The notes below the pieces were generated by a model. That model saw nothing but the letters and a program-made list of their open reading frames with translations, was not told the DNA's origin and ran no database searches. DNA of 64,000 bases. It comes from Bacillota bacterium. GTDB taxonomy: Bacteria > Bacillota > Sulfobacillia > JAIMAT01. Shown here in pieces: positions 30,741 through 38,458 of the stretch (its first letter is position 1; each line of letters opens with the position of its first letter). The DNA lies in assembly GCA_029961055.1 (NCBI GenBank), contig JASBVM010000047.1:1-64000 (forward strand). The letters run 5' to 3'. The translations under genes were made by a program, and so were the position numbers.

Positions 30741-31682
30741 GTGCCCGACATCCTGAACCAGTTCCCGATCGGACATTCGACCGCGTCGCTGGGGGTCGTC
30801 CTCCTGGCAGCCTTCCTGCTGGGCGTGGTCCACGGCGTGACGCCCGACGAGCACACGTGGCCCATCACCTTCAGCTACGCCATCGGCAGCTTTTCGGCAC
30901 GGCGGGGCCTCCTGGCGGGGCTGGCCTTCTCGCTCAGCTTCACCTTCCAGCGCGCGCTGGCGTCGGAGCTCGCCTACTTCGCGCTGCTCCGCTTCGCGCA
31001 GAGCGACCCGGCCTGGGACCTCCGCCTGGCGGTGGTCGTCGGGCTCGTGATGGTCCTGGCGGGGGTCTACGTACTCCGGCTCGACCGCTCGCTCCACCTG
31101 CATCTCCACCTCCGGCTCCCCTGGCTCGAGCTCGCCGGGCATCACCACCGGGACCTTCCCGAGGCGGAGGAAGGACGGGAAGAGAGCCGGATGCCGACGC
31201 CGGCCATGGCGGCCGTGCACGGCTTCATCGCCGGCTGGGGCTTCGGCGCCTTCGCCCTCGTCCTCTACTCGGTCCTGGCACCGGCGATGCCCAGCGCCAG
31301 CCTGGCCTGGCTGCCGGGAGCCGCCTTCGGCCTGGGGACGACGGCGGTCCAGGCGACGGCCGGGGCGGCCTTCGGCTGGTTCTCGCGCCGGCTGGGCCTG
31401 CCCGGGGAGAGCGCGGAGAGGCTGGCCCACCGGGTGGCCGGCAATACTCTCACGTACGGCGGGCTGGCCTTCGTCCTGGCGGGCGCGCTCGGTCTCGCCG
31501 ACCCGGCGCTGACCGCCTTCGCGATTCCCACCGGCCTCCACCTCCCCGGGCTGGAGCACCTGGACATGGAGCTCCTGCTGGTGATCGTGGTCGTCCTGGG
31601 GATCGGCATGGGCAGTCTGGTGGCCGGCTGGCGGCGCGAGCTGGCGCGGTCGCTCGGAGAGCAGCGGGGCAGCGCGTCGTGA
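30741..31682 (+). CDS. NiCoT/UreH-like metal transporter-like membrane protein
   Basis: A 313-residue protein with about seven or eight membrane helices. The first helix carries GVVHGVTPDEHTWPITF, which matches the Hx4DxH-like metal motif of nickel/cobalt transporters and UreH/RcnA relatives. A cytoplasmic His-rich loop (LHLHLHLRLPW...GHHHRD, about residues 115-140) could bind or sense metal. A second-half HGFIAGWGFGAFAL resembles the repeated helix of the same families. The GTG start has GGGAGGCGAGG upstream. It heads an operon with a nitrilase-family hydrolase and a Fur-family regulator, which supports a metal-related role. Import or export, and which metal, cannot be told. Confidence 0.65.
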   Translation: MPDILNQFPIGHSTASLGVVLLAAFLLGVVHGVTPDEHTWPITFSYAIGSFSARRGLLAGLAFSLSFTFQRALASELAYFALLRFAQSDPAWDLRLAVVVGLVMVLAGVYVLRLDRSLHLHLHLRLPWLELAGHHHRDLPEAEEGREESRMPTPAMAAVHGFIAGWGFGAFALVLYSVLAPAMPSASLAWLPGAAFGLGTTAVQATAGAAFGWFSRRLGLPGESAERLAHRVAGNTLTYGGLAFVLAGALGLADPALTAFAIPTGLHLPGLEHLDMELLLVIVVVLGIGMGSLVAGWRRELARSLGEQRGSAS

Positions 31683-31699
31683 GAGAATAGGGAGACGGG

Positions 31700-32569
31700 G
31701 TGGTGGCTTTGCGCGTAGCCGTCGGCCAGTTCCGCTCGCTTCCCGACAAGGAGGCGAACCTGGAGCGGATGGAGAGCTTCGCCCGCTCGGCGGCCCGAGC
31801 GGGCGCCGAGCTGCTCCTCTTCCCGGAAGGCGCCATGGCGCCCTTCGACGACGAGGCGGCCCCGCGTCTGCCCGAGTGGGCGGAGGAGCTGGACGGGCCC
31901 TTCGCCCGGCGCCTGGCGGAGATGGCGCGGCGGTACGGCCTTCTCCTGGTGGCCGGGCTCCTCGAGCGGCCGGCCGGGGCCGGCGACGCGGCCGGCGGGC
32001 GGCGCGTCTACAACACGGCGGTCGCCTGGGGCCCCGACGGCAGGCGCCTGGCCGCCTACCGGAAGATCCACCTCTTCGACGCGCTGGGGAGCCTGGAGTC
32101 CGACCGCTTCCTCGCGGGGGAGGAGGAGCCGCCCGTCTTCGACTGGAGCCCGCGGGAGGGGGCGCGGCTCCGCCTGGGCCTCGCGATCTGCTACGACGTT
32201 CGCTTCCCGGAGGTGAGTCGCCGCCTGGCGGAGCGGGGTGCGGAGCTGCTGCTCCTCCCCTCGGCCTGGGTGCGCGGCCTTCTGAAAGAGGAGCAGTGGG
32301 AGCTGCTGGTGCGCGCGAGGGCGCTGGAGAATACCTGCTACGTGCTGGCCGCGGACCAGGTGGGCGGCCCCTACTGCGGCCGGAGCCTCCTGGCCGATCC
32401 GATGGGCCTGGCCGCGGCGGCTGCGGGCGAGGAGGAAGCGCTGCTCCTGGCGGACGTCGATCCGGGCCGGGTGCGGCGGGTGCGCGAGAAGCTGCCGGTC
32501 CTCCGCCACCGGCGGCCGGAGCTCTACCGGCGCTGGCAGGCGGGAACGGCGGAGGGGACGGAGGCGTAG
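31700..32569 (+). CDS. carbon-nitrogen hydrolase (nitrilase superfamily)
   Basis: A 289-residue cytoplasmic amidase-fold enzyme with the Glu-Lys-Cys triad: Glu in LLLFPEG, Lys in YRKIHLFD and Cys in LAICYDVRFPE. A second conserved Glu is seen in KEEQWELLVRARALENTCYV. The pattern is closest to omega-amidase/Nit2-like and predicted carbon-nitrogen hydrolases, which cleave small amides such as alpha-ketoglutaramate or deaminated glutathione. Substrate is not determined. It follows the transporter gene by 17 bp and precedes the Fur-family gene by 16 bp, so it belongs to the same transcript, although the functional link to metal transport is not obvious. Confidence 0.88.
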   Translation: MVALRVAVGQFRSLPDKEANLERMESFARSAARAGAELLLFPEGAMAPFDDEAAPRLPEWAEELDGPFARRLAEMARRYGLLLVAGLLERPAGAGDAAGGRRVYNTAVAWGPDGRRLAAYRKIHLFDALGSLESDRFLAGEEEPPVFDWSPREGARLRLGLAICYDVRFPEVSRRLAERGAELLLLPSAWVRGLLKEEQWELLVRARALENTCYVLAADQVGGPYCGRSLLADPMGLAAAAAGEEEALLLADVDPGRVRRVREKLPVLRHRRPELYRRWQAGTAEGTEA

Positions 32570-32585
32570 ACCGGAAGGGGACGGA

Positions 32586-33068
32586 GTGGGAGGCATGGGC
32601 GAGACCAGCGGTCAGCATCGGAAGGAAGGAGCGGTGGAGCGCCTGCGGCGGGCCCGCCGCTCGATGACGCCGGCGCGCCGTTCGGTGATCGAGGCGATGT
32701 CCGAGCTCTCGCAGCCCTTCTCGGCCGGAGAGCTGTGCGACGCGGTGGCTGCCCGCTTTCCGAAGGTCGGCCGCGCCTCCGTCTTCCGGACGCTGGCGCT
32801 CCTGGAGAACCTGGGTGCCGTCCAGCGGATCCATACGGGCGGCCGCGAGAGCTACATCCTCTGCGAGTCGACGGCCCATCACCACCACCTGATCTGTACC
32901 CGCTGCGGCCGGACCGAGGAGATCCAGCTGGCGCTCGACCAGCAGATGGAGTCGGCAGCGGCCTCCCGCGGCTACACCCACCGGGAGCATATCATCGAGA
33001 TCTTCGGGCTCTGCCCGGAGTGCCAGGCGGCCGAAGCCGCCGGGAGCGGAGCGGGGAGATCCCGGTAG
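32586..33068 (+). CDS. Fur-family metal-dependent repressor
   Basis: A 160-residue regulator. The winged helix is in residues 28-95 (MTPARRSVIEAMSEL, SAGELCDAVAARFPKVGRASVFRTLALLENLGAVQRI). The dimerisation domain holds the regulatory HHHHLICTRCGRTEEI cluster, and two CxxC pairs (CTRC, CPEC) should bind structural zinc. The sequence does not distinguish Fur, Zur, Nur or PerR. Its position as last gene in an operon with a Ni/Co-transporter-like protein favours nickel or zinc sensing. A GTG (32586) and an ATG (32595) are both possible starts. An unrelated strong promoter lies 35 bp after its stop. Confidence 0.9.
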   Translation: MGGMGETSGQHRKEGAVERLRRARRSMTPARRSVIEAMSELSQPFSAGELCDAVAARFPKVGRASVFRTLALLENLGAVQRIHTGGRESYILCESTAHHHHLICTRCGRTEEIQLALDQQMESAAASRGYTHREHIIEIFGLCPECQAAEAAGSGAGRSR

Positions 33069-33102
33069 TTTTCGGACTTTACAGTGACTTTTCGACAGGC
33101 GG

Positions 33103-33130
33103 TTGACATGGCGCACCGTGGAGCTATATT
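33103..33130 (+). promoter_or_regulatory. strong promoter of the structured RNA
   Basis: TTGACA (33103-33108), 16 bp, TATATT (33125-33130): the best consensus match in the window. The start point would be near 33137, the first base of the RNA's closing stem. Confidence 0.75.
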
Positions 33131-33136
33131 CAAGAT

Positions 33137-33222
33137 GAACGCACTTCTGGGGACCAGCTCCGGAAGCTCGACAGGGGATCGCCGGAGCGAGCCGAAAGGC
33201 GAAGGACTCTGGAGGTGCGTTC
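33137..33222 (+). ncRNA. unidentified structured RNA
   Basis: Starting right at the predicted transcription start, GAACGCAC (33137-33144) pairs with GTGCGTTC (33215-33222) to close a multibranch structure. Inside are hairpins CTGG-GGA-CCAG, CTCCGG...CCGGAG and GCC-GAAA-GGC, giving a four-way-junction layout. No plus-strand gene follows for several kilobases, so it is more likely a free small RNA than a riboswitch for a downstream gene, unless it serves a gene I did not recognise. It did not match the tRNA, tmRNA, SRP RNA, 6S, RNase P, cobalamin, TPP, SAM, glycine, yybP-ykoY or NiCo patterns I compared by eye. The 3' end is undefined; no T-rich terminator is seen. Confidence 0.55.
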
Positions 33223-33307
33223 AGGCGTTTAACCCCTGGAAGCGCGCCCGGTTCCCCTGCTCCACCAGCCCGCGCCGTCGAGGTCGCCCGACCCGCGGCG
33301 GGCCGTC

Positions 33308-33520
33308 TCAGAGGTGCGACACCAGGCGACGCTCGAGCCAGAGGCGGAGCGTCGTCCTCAGGAGCTGCCGCTCCGGCGGGGCCAGCGCCACCCCGGGTGG
33401 AAGACAGCTCGCGACGGTGTGAAACAGGTCCTCCACCAGCCCCTGGATCACCGGCTCGTCCGGCCGGATCGGCGCCCGTTCCGGATCTGCTCCCGCTGCC
33501 ACCCCTTCTTGCCGGGCCAT
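33308..33520 (-). CDS. small hypothetical protein
   Basis: A 70-residue acidic-to-helical protein starting MARQEGVAAGADPERAP, with a plausible amphipathic helix EPVIQGLVEDLFHTVASCL and a C-terminal helix LLRTTLRLWLERRLVSHL. No good ribosome site is seen and no family is recognised. It lies behind the copper operon on the same strand and could be its last gene, 196 bp after the preceding stop. Confidence 0.4.
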   Translation of the reverse strand: MARQEGVAAGADPERAPIRPDEPVIQGLVEDLFHTVASCLPPGVALAPPERQLLRTTLRLWLERRLVSHL

Positions 33521-33716
33521 GGGGCTCTTCTCGTCCACGGCGGTATCCCCCCGGCCGGCCCCCACAGGCTCCGCACCGGACGGACACCCGGCTCCGCCCG
33601 GTGTCGCCCCGCGGCCAGCCCTCGCCTCGATGGTACGTGTGCTCCGGGCGGAGGGCGATGACCCGGCCGAGCGATCGGAGCGGCACCGGTGCGGCGCCTC
33701 CTCCCTCGCGTCGACA

Positions 33717-36248
33717 TCAGGGCTGCGGTTCGAGGCGGAGCAGGCCGCGGGAGTCGCCCACCCAGATCAGGGGCCTGCCGCGACTCTCTCCTCCGGTCAG
33801 GTAGAAGACGGTGGCGGTGGGACAGGCCACCGTCTGCCAGGTGCTGCCGCCGTCCCGGCTCCGGGCGAGACCGCCGCCCATGGATCCGGCCACGAGCTGC
33901 CGGCCGCCCTCCCAGGCGGCCAGACCCATCAGGCCTTTGACGAAGATACCCTGGTCCGCCTCCTCCCAGCTCCCCCCACCGTCGTGGCTCACCCAGGCGC
34001 CGGAGTCCATGGCTGCGGCCCAGACGACCGAGCGCGGCAGCACCAGGATGCGGTAGGCGAGCCTGGCGCGCCTCTCGACCAGCCGCCAGCTCCGCCCGCC
34101 GTCGTCCGAGCGGAGGAGACCCTCGGCGCCCCCTGCGAAGAGCCTTCCGGTTCGGTCCGGGTCGGCCGCCAGAGCGATCACGCCTCGAAGCTGGGGAGAC
34201 CCGGCGAGCAGCCGCCAGCTGCGACCCCGGTCCGGGCTGTAGGCGATTCCCGCCTCGGTGGCGGCCCAGAGGCCGCCCGGATGCCAGGGCGAGGGAAGGA
34301 TCGCGGCCACCGAGCGGCCGGGCGCGCGCCCCGCCCGCCAGTGGACACCCCCGTCGGTGGAGAGCCAGAACCGGTCGCCCGCGCCCAGGTACCAGGTGCG
34401 CCCGTCCGGGGCGATGGCGGCCGCCTCCACCGCCCGGCCGCGGGCAAGCGCCACCCGGTGCCAGCTCCGGCCGCCGTCCCGGCTCCAGACGGCGCCGTCC
34501 CCCGTGCCCACCAGGAGTGTGGCGGCCGAGCGAGGCGAGGGCGCGATCGCGTAGACCGGGGCGCCGAGGTCGGTCCGCCGCGGCCGGAGGGCGGGATCGA
34601 TGGCCCAGCTGCAGTCGGGGGAGGCGCCGGGCGGCGCCACGGACAGCTGGAATCTGGCCTGGAACGACGGGCCTTCCGCGGCCGGTCTCCCCGCTGCCGC
34701 CGCACCCGGGCGGGCGCTCGAGCGGAGCGTGAGCACCACCTGCCAACCGCCTGCCATGCTGAAGGCGTCGGTCGACCCCGTGTAGCGGCCGGAGCCGCCG
34801 GGCGCGAGACGGACGGTGGCCGTGCCCATCTCCATGTCGAGGCTCTCCACCTCCGCCTGCACGGCGAGCCCGTCCACCGGACGGCCCCGCGAGAGGACGG
34901 TGAGCGCCAGCTGGTTCCGGCCGATCACGGCGGGGGAGACCCGGAGCTCGAGCCGGTAGGGACCGGCGGTTTCGGACGCCTGGTAGCGACTGGGGGCCGG
35001 GCGGCCCAGCACCCAGCCCGGGTTGGCCACCAGCAGGGCACCTCCCGCCAGGAGGAGCCCCGGGAGGGCGAAGGCGGCAGCGTGGGGGCGGCGGGCGCGG
35101 ACCGGCACGGCCACCACGGCGGCCAGACCGACGCCGACCAGCGCCGCCCAGAGCGGAAGGGCCGGCTGCTCCAGCGTCCAGGCGAGCGCATAGCCGGGAA
35201 GCGGCTCTTCGGGGTCAGGAGGCGAGCTTCCCGTCAACACCCCGGTAGCGAGAAGGACCAGGAGCAGGGCGGCCGCCTCGAAGCGCAGCGCGCGGGCGAA
35301 GAGACGCCCGGGCCGCGGCCTCTGGCGCGCGGCGTCGGCGCTCTCCAGTCGCCGCGCGGTCCAGAAGCGGTGGCTCCCTGCCGCAAGGAGCGCGAGCGCC
35401 CAGAAACCCAGCTTGACCAGCAGGGCGTGACCGTAGTCCGACCGGAGCGGGTCGGGCAGCGGCAGGAAGCGGTCGGTGGCGGAGACGAGCCCGCTCAGGA
35501 CCACCAGCGCCAGCGCCCGCGCCGCCAGGCCCGAGAAGCGGCCGAGCTCCTCGCGGGTCAGCTCGCGCCCCTGGCGCAGGCGGCGCGGCCGCTCGACCAG
35601 GCTCAGGAGGAGCACGCCGCCCAGCCAGACGCCGACGGCCCACTGGTGGAGCACATCCGCCGGGACGGCCAGCCACGGGCGGGGGCTCGAGCCGGCGTGG
35701 GCGCCGAGCGCCACCAGGACGCTCAGCGCGAGGAGGAGACCGGTCTGGATCCAGCCGGGCGCAGCCCGCCTCCACTCCAGCAGCCACGCCACCCCGGCCA
35801 GGGCCAGGCGGAGAAGCCAGAGACGCCCGTAGCGCGTGGCCTCCAGGAAGAGCAGCGCCCCCGGCTGACCCGGCGGGAAGGGAGTACCCAGCACGCCGGC
35901 GACCCGGACCCAGGTGAGCGCCGCGTCCGCCAGCAGATAGCCGAGGCCGGCGGAAAGGGAGATCGGGCGGTAGGGTGCTGCCGCCGGGGAACCGCCGAGC
36001 CGCGAGGCGACGAAGGGCGGCGCGATCCAGAGCGCGAAGGCCAGCGCCCGCAAGGCGACCAGAAGGCTGCTGGCCGGATCGGGCGGCTCCATGCTGACCG
36101 CCTGGAGGAGATGCCAGCTGGCCAGGGCGGCGAGGGCGAAGGCGCCCGTCGCCGACGCCCACCGGAGCCCCTCCCAGAGCGGCCCGGCCGGGCCCGGAGC
36201 CGGCGCAGCCCCCCTCCGCACCTCCACCCCCCTCGCTTCAGGCCCCAT
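33717..36248 (-). CDS. CopD copper-resistance protein fused to an Asp-box beta-propeller
   Basis: An 843-residue fusion. Residues 1-420 are a CopD-like integral membrane region with about ten helices (HAGSSPRPWLAVPADVLHQWAVGVWLGG is the CopD-type His-containing helix). Residues 455-560 form a beta-sandwich reminiscent of YtkA/FixH-like domains (NQLALTVLSRGRPVDGLAVQAEV). Residues 580-843 hold six Asp-box (S/T-x-D-x-G-x-x-W) repeats: SRDGGRSWHR, STDGGVHWRA, SPDRGRSWRL, SDDGGRSWRL, SHDGGGSWEE and SRDGGSTWQT. These predict an extracytoplasmic propeller of the BNR/sortilin type. The gene is the end of the copper operon, 4 bp after copC. CopC-CopD pairs import or sequester copper; the propeller may bind a partner or the cell surface. 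This domain mix is unusual. Confidence 0.82.
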   Translation of the reverse strand: MGPEARGVEVRRGAAPAPGPAGPLWEGLRWASATGAFALAALASWHLLQAVSMEPPDPASSLLVALRALAFALWIAPPFVASRLGGSPAAAPYRPISLSAGLGYLLADAALTWVRVAGVLGTPFPPGQPGALLFLEATRYGRLWLLRLALAGVAWLLEWRRAAPGWIQTGLLLALSVLVALGAHAGSSPRPWLAVPADVLHQWAVGVWLGGVLLLSLVERPRRLRQGRELTREELGRFSGLAARALALVVLSGLVSATDRFLPLPDPLRSDYGHALLVKLGFWALALLAAGSHRFWTARRLESADAARQRPRPGRLFARALRFEAAALLLVLLATGVLTGSSPPDPEEPLPGYALAWTLEQPALPLWAALVGVGLAAVVAVPVRARRPHAAAFALPGLLLAGGALLVANPGWVLGRPAPSRYQASETAGPYRLELRVSPAVIGRNQLALTVLSRGRPVDGLAVQAEVESLDMEMGTATVRLAPGGSGRYTGSTDAFSMAGGWQVVLTLRSSARPGAAAAGRPAAEGPSFQARFQLSVAPPGASPDCSWAIDPALRPRRTDLGAPVYAIAPSPRSAATLLVGTGDGAVWSRDGGRSWHRVALARGRAVEAAAIAPDGRTWYLGAGDRFWLSTDGGVHWRAGRAPGRSVAAILPSPWHPGGLWAATEAGIAYSPDRGRSWRLLAGSPQLRGVIALAADPDRTGRLFAGGAEGLLRSDDGGRSWRLVERRARLAYRILVLPRSVVWAAAMDSGAWVSHDGGGSWEEADQGIFVKGLMGLAAWEGGRQLVAGSMGGGLARSRDGGSTWQTVACPTATVFYLTGGESRGRPLIWVGDSRGLLRLEPQP

Positions 36249-36251
36249 GCG

Positions 36252-36863
36252 CTATCGCCGCAACCACCGGTCGACGAGGAAGACCGCGACGCCGCCGGCG
36301 ACGAAGCCGACCGCCGCCCAGAGCACCGGGCTCCCCGCGGGCCGGGTGGCGGCCGCTTCCCGCGCGGGCTGGGCACCCGCCCCACTCGCGCCCGCCCCAC
36401 CGGCGGAGGCGGGGGCCGCACCGGTCGGCGGCGTCGAGCCGGCGGAAGCGGAGCCCGAGCCGGAGGCCGAAGAGGAGGCGACGCGGAAGGTGAAGCTTCC
36501 GCTCAGCTTGTGGCCGTCGCTGGAGAGGTTCTGCCAGTCGACCGTGTAGACGCCGGGCGGCAGGTCCGGCTTGAGCGGCACCTGCATCGACCGGTTCCCG
36601 GCCAGGACGTGGCTCGGTCCCGAGGTGACCGGATGGCCCCCCGCGTCGACGACCGTCATCGAGGAGAACGAGGGCTCGATCTCCTCGCCGAAGGTGGCGG
36701 TGACGGCGGCCGGGGAGTGGTCGAGCACGCTGCCGGGGGCGGGATCGGACCGGACCAGGTGGGCGTGCGCCGAGACCGCCTGCAGCGGAACGAAGGCGGC
36801 CAGCGCCACGGCCAGAAGGAGCGCGGCGAGCCGCGGCCGCGGGTGGTGCATGCTTCCTCGCAT
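36252..36863 (-). CDS. CopC-domain copper-binding protein with C-terminal anchor
   Basis: A 203-residue exported protein. A signal peptide ends at AVSAHAHLV, so the mature N-terminus is the His that in CopC binds Cu(II). The CopC beta-barrel follows (HLVRSDPAPGSVLDHSP, LSSDGHKLSGSFTF with the second His/Asp ligands). After a Ser/Gly/Ala/Pro linker (residues 130-178) a C-terminal membrane helix (VLWAAVGFVAGGVAVFLV) with an Arg-rich end anchors it. This layout is the YobN/YcnJ-like form typical of Gram-positive bacteria. It probably hands copper to the CopD partner encoded next. Confidence 0.88.
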   Translation of the reverse strand: MRGSMHHPRPRLAALLLAVALAAFVPLQAVSAHAHLVRSDPAPGSVLDHSPAAVTATFGEEIEPSFSSMTVVDAGGHPVTSGPSHVLAGNRSMQVPLKPDLPPGVYTVDWQNLSSDGHKLSGSFTFRVASSSASGSGSASAGSTPPTGAAPASAGGAGASGAGAQPAREAAATRPAGSPVLWAAVGFVAGGVAVFLVDRWLRR

Positions 36864-36879
36864 GGCTGACGACCTCCCG

Positions 36880-37572
36880 TCACGAGGTGGGTTGTGCGGG
36901 ACGCCCCCGGGGCGGACGGACCAGACCGCTTCCGTAGGCGTACGAGGCCAGCTGCGTCCGGTTGCGCAGGTGCAGCTTGGCCAGGATGTTGCGCAGGTGG
37001 TTCTTCACCGTCGCCGGCGAGAGGTGGAGCCGCCGGGCGATCTCGTCGTTCTGGAGACCGGCGGCGGTCAGGCGCAGCACCTGCGTCTCGCGCTCGGTCA
37101 GCGGCGGGGCGGCCTCGTCCCCGCCGGGCGAGGGCGCGGGGTTGGTGGAGGCGAACTCGGCCACGATCAGGGCGGCGATCTCGCGCGAGATCGGCATGCC
37201 CTGCGAGACCACCTGGCGCAGGTACTCGATCCAGTGGCCCGGGTCCAGGTTCTTCAGGAGGTAGCCCTGGGCGCCGTTGCGGATCGCCTGGAAGAGGTCG
37301 GCCACGTCGCTGGAGACGCTCAGGATGACCACCACCGAGCTGGGCGAGAGGGCGCGAAGCCGGCGCGTCGCCTCGATGCCGCCGATGCCCGGCATGCGCA
37401 CGTCCATCAGCACCAGGTCCGGCGCCAGCTCCCCGGCCACGCGCAGCGCCTCCTCCCCCGAGGCCGCCTCGCCCACCACCGCGAAGTCGGGCGCCTCCTC
37501 CAACACCGTGCGGATGGCGCGGCGGGCGAGGGCGCTGTCGTCCACCACCAGCGTCCGGACCGGTTCAGGCAC
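36880..37572 (-). CDS. NarL/FixJ-family response regulator
   Basis: A 230-residue two-domain regulator. The receiver has Asp9-Asp10 (VVDDSALARRA), the phosphoacceptor in LVLMDVRMPG (Asp near 56), and KN (LLKNLDPG) near 105. The C-terminal LuxR-type HTH is LTERETQVLRLTAAGLQNDEIARRLHLSPATVKNHLRNILAKL. It overlaps the sensor kinase gene by 8 bp and pairs with it. Being embedded between the oxidase-like fusion and copC, it probably regulates copper or respiratory genes in response to a membrane signal. Confidence 0.93.
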   Translation of the reverse strand: MPEPVRTLVVDDSALARRAIRTVLEEAPDFAVVGEAASGEEALRVAGELAPDLVLMDVRMPGIGGIEATRRLRALSPSSVVVILSVSSDVADLFQAIRNGAQGYLLKNLDPGHWIEYLRQVVSQGMPISREIAALIVAEFASTNPAPSPGGDEAAPPLTERETQVLRLTAAGLQNDEIARRLHLSPATVKNHLRNILAKLHLRNRTQLASYAYGSGLVRPPRGRPAQPTS

Positions 37573-38458
37573 CGCCCGCCGCCTCCACGCGCGGCTCCCG
37601 CACGGCGAGAGGGCCGCCGCGCAGTCGGAGCTCCGTCCCGCGGCCCGGCGCGCTCTCCAGCGCCAGCTCCCAGCCCGCCTCCGCCGCCCGCCGGCGCATC
37701 AGGGCGAGCCCGAACCCGCGCGGCACCCGCTCCGGATCGAAGCCCACGCCGTCGTCGGCGATGGTGAGCAGGAAGCGCCCGGGCACCTCTTCGTTCCAGC
37801 CGACGCGGACCGTCTGCGCCCGGGCGTGCTTCCTCACGTTGACCAGCGCCTCGCGCACGATGGCCGCCAGCCGGCGGCGCTCCGCGGCTCGCAGCGGGAG
37901 CGGGGCGGGGAGGGGCGGCTCGCAGCGGAGGAGGATGCCGGATCCCAGGAGGACCTCTTCCATGACGCGGGAGAGGTCGTCCCCCGCCTCGTCGGCCGCT
38001 TCCTCCTCGGACGCGCGCAGGCGCCGGAGGGCCCGGCGCACCTCCGCGTCCACCTCCCCCAGGGCGGCCAGCACGTCGTCCATCGCGCCGCTCAGCTCCT
38101 CCGGCGCCCTCTGGCGGAGGTGGCGCAGCTCCACGCCCAGGAAGAAGAGCGCCTGCAGGACCCGGTCGTGCAGCTCCGCCGCCACCGCCTCGCGCTGCTC
38201 CAGCGCCAGCCGCGCCGCGCGCTCCGCCTCCGCCCGCCGGATCCAGCGCGCCATCAGCCGGAGGACGACGCGGAAGTAGACGAGGCTGCCCAGCAGGGCC
38301 AGCGCCCCCGTCGCCAGGTTGCCCAGCGGCGTCGGCATCCGCTCGAAGAGCGGCAGGCCGTGCCGGAGGAATTCGAAGCCGCCGGCCATCGCCGCGGGGA
38401 GAAGGATGGCCGGCCAGAGAATGCGCCCCGGGATGAAGGCGGCGGTTTCCCTCGTCAT
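37565..38458 (-). CDS. NarL-type sensor histidine kinase
   Basis: A 297-residue kinase. Two membrane helices near the N-terminus (ILWPAILLPAAMAGGFEF and LGNLATGALALLGSLVYFRVVL) have almost no extracytoplasmic loop, so it probably senses within the membrane or through a partner. The dimerisation/phosphoacceptor HisKA_3 motif is AELHDRVLQALFFLGVEL (His near residue 97). The HATPase domain shows ALVNVRKHARA (N box), IADDGVGFD (G1) and RGFGLALMRRRA. It overlaps the fused COX2-CtaG gene by 4 bp. The genetic coupling suggests it monitors the state of that respiratory protein or of copper. Confidence 0.92.
   Translation of the reverse strand: MTRETAAFIPGRILWPAILLPAAMAGGFEFLRHGLPLFERMPTPLGNLATGALALLGSLVYFRVVLRLMARWIRRAEAERAARLALEQREAVAAELHDRVLQALFFLGVELRHLRQRAPEELSGAMDDVLAALGEVDAEVRRALRRLRASEEEAADEAGDDLSRVMEEVLLGSGILLRCEPPLPAPLPLRAAERRRLAAIVREALVNVRKHARAQTVRVGWNEEVPGRFLLTIADDGVGFDPERVPRGFGLALMRRRAAEAGWELALESAPGRGTELRLRGGPLAVREPRVEAAGGA

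Noticed and set aside
33137-33222. Assignment of the structured RNA to the glycine, NiCo or SRP class
   Set aside because: Only short fragments resemble these; the conserved cores and junction order do not match.
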